Below, piece by piece: positions 14,101 through 24,204 of a stretch of 64,000 nt of DNA; the stretch's first letter is position 1; each line of letters starts with the position of its first letter. Source of the DNA: Chrysomallon squamiferum (taxonomy: Eukaryota; Mollusca; Gastropoda; Neomphalida; Peltospiridae); assembly GCA_012295275.1 (NCBI GenBank), contig CM022673.1, forward strand, positions 116,501-180,500, in the 5' to 3' direction. The translations under genes were made by a program, and so were the position numbers. A model generated the notes under the pieces. The model had not been told where the DNA came from. It made no database searches and saw only the letters and a program-made list of their open reading frames with translations.

Positions 14101-14980
14101 AATTAATGTTCTGACAAAAACAAGATGATACAGTTTTAATCAAATATTTTTTTAAAGGAGTTATGTTTCTTCCTTTAAAAAATATTTGATTAAAACTGTA
14201 TCATCTTGTTTTTGTCAGAAAATTAATTTTTAAAATTTAAATATGTGAAGAGATTATTTACCTGTCGGTGTTTCTGACACCATTTCAATGGCTTTATGTG
14301 CATTCTTTCTGACAATGTTCTCGTGATCATCAAAGAGTATTGACAATGGTGCAATGATACAGAATTCAAGAAATGCATCTCGGCCTATTGCATGACCTGT
14401 ATTGACAAATATATAAAAAAAAATAATAAAAAATTTAATTGAAATAAAAAGTTATAAAAATGTTATATTAATGTACCTAAAGAATGTGGCATTTTTATTC
14501 AATTACGGTTTAAATATGTTGATGCTAAACATTAAAATGAAACACTTTAAACTGCTTAAATATAAACCCAAAATATTAACATTAAACACCTTCTGATTCC
14601 TTTTAAAAACAAAAAGTGATGTTATAGCAAAAGACATAAATATTTGATTATTCAAAATTCTTCTGAAACTATTAAAACTAAAGAGAAGATTACTTCTTAT
14701 CATAATGCCCATGGGCAATTTCCATCCCAGTTAGATACATCAAAGTCCTTGACATTTGCAAACACATAATAAAAGAGCTTACTTGCTATGACATAAAGAC
14801 ACTCAGTTGACTTCTGTCTTACTGTAACATCAGGATCTGATAATAACTTGCTAAGGCTCACAGCAATACCTGAAGATGATTTTCAGTTCATAAAATTTTG
14901 AGATAAAATTTCATTGCATTTATAATTGTTGTTCTTGTTGCTTATACTGCTATTATTGCTATTATTATTGTTATTATTGC

Positions 14981-15036
<56 letters not shown>

Positions 15037-15958
15037 TTATTTATTTATTTATTTATTATTGTTGTTGGTGTTGTTGCTAACACATTTTTAGTAACTACTG
15101 TTTTTGTTACTGCAGCTGCTGTAGCAGCTACTGCTGTTATTATTGTTGTTGTTGTATAATTAATTTCTAACTATGAATATTTTAAAATCTGTATAAAGAT
15201 ATTATAAAAATAAAGAAAATAAGAAAATACCACATCTGAGAGCTTCAGCTATATGTTCTGGATCATGTAAATGGTCACATAATGACATCACTGCTCGCTG
15301 TCGTACAAGCAAAGTTTGATCATTAAGCTCTCGATTCTAAATAAATAAATAAAAAATAATAACTTTAATAAATAATTATGACAAAGCCTAAAATATATAA
15401 ATTATTCTAAAAAGCAATAATCAAATTAAGACAATAAATATAATGTGATTCCAAATCTTGTTCAGACAAAGTTATGTAAAACCTGACTTGAATTTTTTTT
15501 TTTATATATATATATATATATGTTCATATATTTCATTTAATTTCACTATAGCAAACAAATAACTTTTATCTACATTATTATTATAAAATATAATATAAAT
15601 AAATAAATCTATTTTCCTTATCAACAAAATATAATTTTATGAAATGTTTTTATTTTATTTTAGTTTTTGGTTTTGTTGTTGCTGTTGTATTTTTCATTAT
15701 TATTTCTTATAAAAACTGTATTTTTATAATTTTTTTAAATATTAGTGTATAAACATTTTTATTGTTCTTCTTCTTCACCAAAAAATGTTGGCAGTCAAAA
15801 TAATTATATTTTGATAGTGTTACACCTGTTTTGTTATTTTTCTAACAATTTATCTGACAACTTACCAGTCTTGGTAACGCACGATCGCCATAGGCAAGCG
15901 GTGCTTTTGTGACATCAATATGTGGTGGATATTTCGCTGATATAACAGTATGTGCCAT
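11175..15958 (-). CDS. RSPH14: RSPH14 / RTDR1, radial spoke head 14 homologue, complete
   Basis: This is an armadillo-repeat protein of the ciliary and flagellar radial spoke. Nine exons in transcript order: 15866-15958 (ATG at 15958), 15231-15336, 14783-14869, 14262-14396, 13721-13946, 13054-13170, 12126-12237, 11629-11691 and 11175-11258 (TGA). They total 1,023 bases, or 340 residues, against 348 in human as recalled. It starts MAHTVISAKYPPHIDVTKAP, close to the human N-terminus (PKIDPTRAPVAFGRRALPKL). Other matching blocks are LCDHLHDPEHIAEALRCG, GRDAFLEF and NAHKAIE. Helical ARM repeats run through most of the length. It ends VITWKP. Its promoter region carries an X-box-like site (16030-16044), and it is head-to-head with the unrecognised gene at 17193. 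Introns hold a foldback hairpin and a triplicated acceptor (listed separately). Confidence 0.94.
13135..13435. repeat. triplicated ~100-base segment containing an RSPH14 splice acceptor
   Basis: Three diverged direct copies start near 13141, 13244 and 13335. Copy 1 contains the real acceptor and 5' edge of exon 13054-13170. Copies 2 and 3 lie in the intron and keep the acceptor-like AG (at 13274-13275 and 13368-13369 on +) plus about 30 bases of exon-like sequence. Spacing between acceptors is 103 and 94 bases. Using either extra acceptor would run into a stop codon. Confidence 0.8.
14089..14240. repeat. near-perfect 70-base inverted repeat (foldback hairpin) in an RSPH14 intron
   Basis: The left arm (14089-14158) and right arm (14172-14240) are reverse complements. 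I see only one mismatch and a one-base difference in a T run. The loop is 13 bases (14159-14171). The element fills about half of a 315-base intron and begins 21 bases after the 5' splice site of the exon 14262-14396 in the transcript. No open frame or obvious target-site duplication was seen. Confidence 0.9.
14943..15058. repeat. (TTA)n / (TTTA)n microsatellite in an RSPH14 intron
   Basis: An imperfect then perfect TTA trinucleotide run passes into a TTTA run. It lies inside the intron between exons 14783-14869 and 15231-15336. Long spurious poly-leucine reading frames come from it. Confidence 0.9.
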
Positions 15959-16907
15959 CCTGGATCAATTTTACAAAATCGCTTCGAGCGAAGAAATTGT
16001 GGCTTTCGATTTAATGAAAGCTTACTTCCGTTGCTACTGACAACAGGTTTCCTATATAGCCGTCTCTTCGTAATGTTTGTAAAATAAATTAAAATAAATA
16101 AATATTTATTTATTGTTCGAATATTAATTACGTTAAATATTTACTACGTTAATTATTGAATTAATAGTTTCTGTGAATGAAATATTTATTTTTTATGGGC
16201 AACATTTAAAAAAAAAAGAAGATAGCTTTGCATGTAGGCAAAGTGCTGGTGAATAGTTATAGTAAGCGCGAAGTTTAATATATTCCATTCGATAAAAGCC
16301 TAACGGTGATAGTCTAGTAATGTGCATTTATTCAAGAACGTATTTCAGTTAAATTTAAAGTCAAATTACAGATTAGCTGCAGTGAATAATTGATTAATAG
16401 TTGGGGTTTTTGTAACATTTTAACACATTGCATGCGGCCATAGTCAAGGTAGACATAATTATAATCTTTTTAATTTTTATATTAAAAAAAAAAAAAAAAA
16501 AAAAAATTATTATATTGTTGTTGTTGAAGCATTTTTTTTTTTTTTTTAAATCTATGAGTTATTCAGCGAAGAAGAGTTAATTCATAGTTGTTTGTTTTTG
16601 TTGTTTTTTACAGCTGCTGCTAAGCAAAAGTACTTTTAAAAGTGCTGTTCAAATAAATTTTATTCTAGCTATAAAATTATATATTAATATTTAAAGACAA
16701 ACACATCAAGAAAGGAGGAATGCTACAATATTGTGAGTCATAATTCACAATGTATTCGTTTTCTTTTATGTGATGCTTATATTTCAGTTTAAGAATAATA
16801 AATACAAAAATACCTGTTTTATATTTTCTTTCTTTTTTTACCATATTTTAAAAATATTTTTAGTATTATTTATTTATTTATTTAATATTTTAATTTATTA
16901 TTATAAT

Positions 16908-16963
<56 letters not shown>

Positions 16964-17192
16964 GGGATATTTAGGATTAAGAAAACATGACATCTTAGTT
17001 TTTATTTTCAGAGATATTTTAGCATATTTTATTTATTTTGGGTTTTATTATTTAGAATGTGATACACTTTTGTATTAAAACCTTTTATTGTTATAAGAAG
17101 AAAATGCATGTGTAGTTTATATACATTTCAGAATTAAGATTATGAGTTCATACAAAAACCTGATGTGACATCTAGCGATTTTGTTTGATGAT
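15959..17192. other. head-to-head intergenic region, probable divergent promoters
   Basis: About 1.2 kb separates the RSPH14 start from the start of the unrecognised gene. The first 130 bases beside RSPH14 are the least AT-rich part and hold the X-box-like site. The rest includes a poly-A run at about 16485-16506, poly-T at about 16532-16547 and a (TTA)n run at about 16917-16963. I see no exon here, though a non-coding 5' exon of the + gene is possible. Confidence 0.6.
16030..16044. promoter_or_regulatory. X-box-like RFX binding site
   Basis: The 15 bases GTTGCTACTGACAAC fit the imperfect palindrome RYYNYY-N(1-3)-RRNRAC bound by RFX/DAF-19 factors in front of ciliary genes. The half sites are GTTGCT and GACAAC with a 3-base spacer, and both strands fit. 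The site is 72 bases upstream of the RSPH14 ATG, inside the head-to-head gap with the gene at 17193. A match this loose can occur by chance; its position before a ciliary gene is what makes it credible. Confidence 0.6.
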
Positions 17193-20100
17193 ATGGGAAG
17201 TCAAGAAGAGTTTCGAAGGAAGAAAAGAAGAAGAAAAACAAAAACTGAAAGAGATAAAGGAAGGACATCAGTAGCTAGCCAAGTATTCATTCTTATAACT
17301 ATATTAAAAAAAAATTAATCTAAGTAAACAAAACAAAAACAAAATAAGAAGTAGAAGAAAACTGAGTAATAATGTGTTTACTTTCATTCATGAAGTTTCA
17401 TTCATGTTGTCATTTTGTTTTTTTAATTTTTTTCAAATTTTATATTTAATGGTGGGAATAAACCGTCCATGTTTATTTCACATACTTTAACAAATTGTTT
17501 GAATTGTTTCTAATTATTAATATATGCTAATAATGAAATATAACATCTGCTCTTTAGTATGGCAACTTTTCACAAAACCCCTGGTAGACTGAAAAGTTGT
17601 TGAAAATCATTTTTAATTTCTCTATGTCAAATCACATCACAAAACAGAAAATGTCCTTCATCCTTGCAATCTAAAAAATTTCTCAGCCTTGCTAAGTGAC
17701 AGTACTTATTTACATAACACAATATGTTTAATAAGTCAATATGTAACTTTGTTTTGATTTGAATCTTACAGGTACACACAGAAATGAAACACGATGTTGG
17801 CAGACACTTAAAGACTGCACGTAATGTTTCTTATGTATGTGTGTTATTAACTTTCAGCTTGCATGAAAAAAAAAAAGTTTATTTAACTGTGTTATTTTCA
17901 TCAAAACCAGTCACCATCATCATAATTATTGTTATTGTTATTATTATAAGAATGATCAGAACTTAGAAAATAATTTCAGCCATTATTAATTTACTTCCAT
18001 TCATAATAATAGTTGTATATCAATAATGCCAAAAAAGTCAGACTAACCAATTCATGTAAAATAATATTCACTGTGCAACAATATAATATATTTAAATATT
18101 ACAGACATTTTAATAAAGGCTTGAAACATTTGAGGATATATTGGTTTTCAAAATATACTTTATTTTCAGCCACTGCGATCTTTTGGTTGTATTGCCAGTG
18201 ACTCAACAAGCAATATTTCACATAGCAGGTTGACAGTAAGTTAAATCTTTCTTTATGGCCCTTAACCATTTTAAGAGACTCCAGCTGATAAGATTGTACT
18301 GCTATATCCTTTTAAAACATAAATTGAAAGTTAACACATAATTATTCCAGTTAGTTAATTACTCTTCACCATTATTAATATTTAGTAGAGTCTCTATTTT
18401 GGATAATTCTGGTGTGTGCAAAATATTCAAAACAGCCCAACTTACATTTTTATGATGATAATTAAACTGATTTTTAAAAGGACATTTATCAAAAAAATAT
18501 AATTGTAGCTAACTTTTTTTATAATTTTCAGAGACGGCTTGGGATCTACAATCAATCAAAAACATCAAGAAAAGTTTCCAGAGGTGATGATAAAGAGGGT
18601 TTTTTGTGGGGAGGGTGTGGGAGTTTTGTTCTCTACAATTTGAATAATTCTAAGAAAATTGTAGTTCAGGAAGATTTGTTATGAAGACACATCTAAATAT
18701 AAAAGAATAAATAATATTAACTTCCGAGTAGAGCTAACTTCTGATTTATTTGTATCTTCATTTCAGTAATCACAGTTATTTTGTTTTATGTTGTTTCCTT
18801 TGATTTTATTAGAATGCTTTGAACTTTTATATAATCTTTCTTTCTATTTTAAACACATTTTCATTTTTCTTTGCTGTACACAGAACCTGTGGTTGTGCCA
18901 GAAACTGTCAGAAAGAAAACTGAAGAAGATCTGAAGAAGATTTTGGATTTAACTGAAAAAATGCCAGCTTTGTTAATGGAAGTAGATACTGACATGCCTA
19001 GGTCAGTTAACAGATTTTTCTTTTTGTAGCTAATGGCAAAATTTTGTATGTGTATGAATGTATCGGTGCTTATATACAGATGTTTTCTGTGTTCAATTTC
19101 TAATGTTACAATTTTTTTTAAGCCCCAGTGCAACTACAACAGAGAAAGCTGAAACAGATAACAAATCTTCTGCTACAGTGTTATATGGAGTTCATTCTTC
19201 TGGAATCAGTCTGCCATCTACTTCTCATGAAGTGACTCCATTTAGCTTAAACAACAACAACCCTAATGCCAGACACAGGTAATTGGAATTCACAACATTT
19301 CTAGTTACATAATATGATGAAAGAATTAAAATATATGAATACTGTTTATTGATCAAAATACATTTCAATTAGATCACAACAAAGAAGACATCTGAAGTTT
19401 ATTTCTAGAAATGACCCGTTACGAATTTTATACTTTTTTTCCTGTCTGTATTATTTATTATGTACAGATTATTTTGGTGTTTTTGACTGTAAATTGATTA
19501 GCTACCACCTTCATAATGTAAAAAGACATTTTAACAAAGCTATCTTTTTATTGGATGATATTTTCTTCTGCAACACACTGTATATGACTGTAGAAATGTA
19601 TTTATTAGCTAAAATGATTTCAGTATTGTATATACATACAAACTTGATGTTTTTCTTGTTAAGCTTTATTTTATATAGTTATTGTCATCATTAATAATTA
19701 CACGATATACAGGATATATTCAACAGTGATTCTTGTCTGAATTTCAGTGTTAAATCTACAGCCTCTGGCAGTTCTTTGGAAATCGATGACAATGTTGAAG
19801 AGGAGTTTCCATCAGTATTTAGTTTTACTATCTTCTTCAAAAGTGTTTAATATTAAATTTATGCCTTTTAAAACATTTTACTCTCTTTATTTACTCTTCA
19901 GTAGAATGATCGTATCAATTTTAAATTTAAATATTTCAAATATTTTGTCAAGAAAAAATTGGTAAATTTGCAAAATTATCAGTATTGACAAAACATTTTT
20001 TTCTTCTTTGCTTTGTGCCATTATTTTTCAGTTTTATGGGATATTGTTGATGTTGTTGTTTTAGGGGAAGGGGGATTGACTCCTAATGAATAAAAATACA

Positions 20101-23100
20101 ATTTGATAAATGATACTTTTGCAGTCTCCTCCAATGGCAGGAATAGCTGAATATCTCTGCAGTGAGTTGCAGCATGAAACTATGTTTCAGGATAGAGGTA
20201 TTTATTTTATATACATTTTATGTACAGTAAGTTGCTGTTAATTTTATTATCATTATGTTTATTTCATTATTCCATGACACATAAAACTAATATAAATATG
20301 TATAAACACACCAACCTTTGAACAGTTATCAAGTTCTTTTTTGGTTGTTGGTTTTGTTTTTACACTGTAAATATTAATAGGTCTTGTGCTGTAAAAAGAA
20401 AATAATATAAAAGCAATTTGAAAATATTTAAACAGAAGTATTTTAAACATTATGTTCTAGAAATTACTGTGTTCTATCCATTCATTCACCTGTGATAATT
20501 TTAATTTTAACAGATTTGGTACAAGAAATATGTGTAGATTTGGTAAAGAATTTCAAAAACATGTATGTATAATTCTAATTGTAGATACCGTTAAAAATAA
20601 AATATTTGTGGTTGTTTCCCCATCATATTAATTTTTATATGTAATTTGATTTCTGTTAAAGTTTAGTATATTTTTAGAATATATTGATAATAATTTATTT
20701 ATTAACTATAATAATGTCAAGTTACACTGATATTAAATTATATCAATAGAAAATCAGGTACGTTTCTTGTCATTATTTTTTTTCCAGAGGTGTACAAACT
20801 GTTACCTCATCAGATAATCAGAATAAAATTATTGCTAAAGAAAGGTGTGACCAAGAGGTTCGGTGTGAGGATCATTCAGACAAAGGTAAATAAAAGTAAA
20901 ACAATATTTTTCCATCAAAAAAACAATTGTGAAACCATTTGTATCAGCATTTAGTAATTATTACTACATAAATCTAATTCATACTTAAATTCTTAATTAG
21001 TAAGAAAACAATTCAAAAATGGTTTTACTGAAAATATCCCACTAATCACATTTTCATTTATTAAAAACATGTTAATTAAATCAATCATTACTCTTATTAT
21101 TGGAGAGTAATGTGATTTGACCATTCGTTTTTGTTATATCTATACTCCAAAATCAAAGGTTATTAATTATTAAAATCCAGTCAGTTCTGTGTAAGGTACA
21201 AGATTTGAAAACCCTGAAAAGAAGATATATTTATTTGTATGATCTTTCTGGGTTTTTTTGTTATTAACATGATATAATATGCTAGCGTTTAAATCAGTCT
21301 TTTCCACGAACCTTTTTATTCAAGTGTACACATTTAACCACTGAAACTAACACATCACTTTTTGCATATAAAATGTTATGTTTTAATTAATACACTATGA
21401 AATTCTACATTAATGTAAGCAGTAGATTAAACTAATTTTTATTACTAAAATGTTAATAAAAGTATTTTATTTATTTGTTATAAGAAAATATAGATGAGGT
21501 GCCAACAGCAGAAATAATAATTTCACAAAATCTATTGACGTCAGAAGCTAAATGCAAACTTCAAATACATGGCGACCATAAATCAACACATTTACATGAA
21601 TCAAAAAATGAAAATATCAGAAGAGATCTGTGTAGAGCACTGCTTTTCAGTGAACCAAATAAAAAGGTTTCCTACAACACAAAACCTGTGCTATCAAAAG
21701 AAAATGACAAGAGACAAGAATGTGCTGATGCTCTGATACTTTTGGGACAAACTACTGGTAAGCAAGAAAATGAAACATTTGGAAGAAGAGATGTCAGAAT
21801 GTTAAGAGATACTGACACAGTGTTATTACATACCTCTGCTGGATCACAAGATGAGGACTATAGAAAAATGGTAAAAAAAGAGTCTTCTCCTGATGCTCTG
21901 ACACTGCTAGTACAGAATGACAATAATGAGGCAACCATGATAACAAAAAAAGCTGACTGTCTGACCAGTTTTGTTAACAATCCTTTACAACTGCATCAAA
22001 GAAATTTTAGAATGGAAAATGAATACCAAGTCAGAGATACCTATTCAAAACCAGGCGAAAGGAACTTTAGTTATTATCAGTTGAGGAAAACATCACCCAT
22101 GAACAATTATGCCAAGATGTGTGGTGAAAAACATTCAAAAGAACTGAAAATACCTGGTATTCGTCCACAGTCATCTGGATTTCATAGTCATTATTCACAA
22201 ATTTCAGCTTCTGCAATGTCACTTGATCATTTGCTGGAAAGTGACAGAAATGAGAGCAGATGTTTGGATGAATATACTTTTGTAACACCAAGAGATTACA
22301 AGAAGTATCAACGACCACTGGAAAGTCACAGACAAAACTTAGCTTTAGCCATACAGTCAGCAGCCCGTCCTTGGGGAAAGGACACACCTTTACCAGAAAG
22401 AAAAAAGGTTAAAAATATATATATATTTGTTACCTCATCATAAATAAAGCTAGTTTAAGTTACTTTAATGGCTTCTCATTTTAAAAGTTCCTTTTGTTTT
22501 AAATTTCTTAAAAAGTAATTTTAGTCACTTTTGACAGTTTAAAGGAAATATGTTGCTTTAGACCAATAGCAAAGGTGCATTAGTTTTTTTTATTAACAAG
22601 TTTTCCATATATCTTTTGCCATTGTTGAGATTTGCATACCTGTATTGATTGATACCATAAAAACTAAATGAACATTTTTATTCTTTAATTTAGCTTCTTT
22701 TTTTTCCACTTGTTTGAAGTTTAGAACTTATTTATTTGTTGAATCTGAACCTCCTTATATATATATCACTGTTACTATTTGTTTTCCAGAAGGCTGTTGT
22801 GACAGAATATCAACAACATCCTGAATTCATGCCAAGATTTCATGGAGATTTCTACAAAGATGCGTTACTGTTTCAAGATGATGTTTGGCCAAATGATGAT
22901 AGGCAATCAGGCCATTCTCTCACTAAACAAGCAGATGTAAGTCTTACAAAATGTCTTAACTTTGTAGTTTTACATAATGTCATTCTAAGTTCATATAGCT
23001 AATTAGCTTCACATTTGCAAACAGCATTGAAATTATGAGTGTAATGGAAAAAATAGATATTTTATGTCATTCTGAAAGTTGAAAACTTGTTATCTTCTTA

Positions 23101-23487
23101 AATGAAAGACTGAATTTGATCTATGTGTGTGTGTGTGTTTATGCATGTATGAGAATGGGAACAACTTCATACTGTAACATTTCCACACATAATAATAATA
23201 ATGATAATGTTAATATATACAATTAATGAAACATTTTATTGCAGGTGAATGAAAATATGGATATTCTGGAATATCTGGATCAAAGTCAGGAAACACACAG
23301 TCATTCAGTTGATGATGGTTTACATCGCCATAGCAGAATATCATACAGCAGAAAACTGCTGCAACCAGGATCTCCTGATTCAGATGGTTCTCCCACCTGG
23401 ATAGCACCAGATACATTGCAGCCATGGAAACCTAAACTAGATTCACCAGAATCACCTCAGAAAATGTACCCGCGAAGATTATACTGA
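17193..23487 (+). CDS. unrecognised 714-residue protein, 13 exons
   Basis: Exons: 17193-17282, 17772-17834, 18170-18235, 18532-18583, 18884-19001, 19123-19278, 19748-19814, 20125-20197, 20514-20562, 20788-20885, 21485-22407, 22790-22936 and 23245-23487 (TGA). All phases join, giving 2,145 bases. An in-frame TGA lies at 17166-17168, so 17193 is the first in-frame ATG. I do not recognise the family. Visible parts: a very basic N-terminus (RRKKRRRK at residues 9-16, a possible nuclear signal); a short charged helix (KKTEEDLKKILDLTEKMPAL); a predicted helical stretch across exons 8-9 (IAEYLCSELQHETMF then LVQEICVDLVKNFKN); a long polar, probably disordered exon of 307 codons; and a more conserved-looking C-terminus with DYKKYQRP, AARPWGK and FMPRFHGDFYKDALLF. 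No transmembrane segment or enzyme motif is seen. Sharing a promoter region with RSPH14 hints at a ciliary or centrosomal role, which is inference only. Confidence 0.85.
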
Positions 23488-24204
23488 ATACAGATATTTC
23501 ACTTCCAACAAACAAAATGCTGCTAGATGAAATAATCAAAGTGCCTCTGTGATATCTAAAAAAAATTGCTTTCAGAATCTTAAAACTGCAATCAAAGAAA
23601 ATCCCAGAAATCAGTTACTTAGTAATAGTGCTTTTGACTGCTGACAGAATGTAAGAGTTGCTGGCCAACATTTTGAAAAAAAGATTCATAAAAGTCATAT
23701 AATTCTGTAAAATTAATGTTTTACTTTATCATGTATCTCTTGTTATTTTACAATTTACATGTTAAATGTATGGTTAGTGTATATATATTATGCTGTGTAC
23801 TGAATCTTCTGTTGATACAGACAGGAATGATGTCCTTTTTTTGTTGTTTTTTGTTCTAATGTTAATAAAATTTGAAGCGATGTGACTTTATATTTAATTT
23901 GATAACTTCATAATCATTAATATCATATTTCATAAAACCAGTTAATTATACATGATCCTCATTATTAAAAATAAATTTCAATCTCATATATAATTAGGTG
24001 GGTTAGGACTAAATTTAGCAACTTCACAATGAATTAATTAATAATTGTTTTGTGGAAGTTTTATTTATTAGTTACTGTTGTTTTGTTTTTGTTTTTTGGT
24101 GGTTTTTTAAAATGTTTCCACTTTCAAAATTCTTTTATCAATCAATTTGTAGATCTGATCTTAATTAATACCCCTGTATTTTAACAACATTTTGATAATG
24201 TTCA
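23488..24204. other. tail-to-tail 3' UTR region (unrecognised gene / SCNM1)
   Basis: About 0.7 kb holds the 3' UTR of the + gene and, from the other side, that of SCNM1. TTTATT around 24060-24066 reads as AATAAA on the minus strand and could end SCNM1. No further coding frame was seen. Confidence 0.55.
23864..23869 (+). terminator. poly(A) signal of the unrecognised gene
   Basis: A canonical AATAAA lies about 380 bases after the stop codon at 23485-23487, preceded by T-rich sequence. It is the first such signal in the 3' flank. Confidence 0.6.

Noticed and set aside
18304-18312. ATATCCTTT, the consensus of a U12-type AT-AC donor, in the unrecognised gene
   Set aside because: It lies mid-intron. 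The preceding exon already ends in phase with a GTAAGT at 18236 and the next acceptor is an ordinary CAG. None of the introns modelled in the window has a U12-type donor.
22067-22387. Minus-strand frame of 106 codons
   Set aside because: It is a shadow of the 307-codon exon of the + strand gene, with no independent features.
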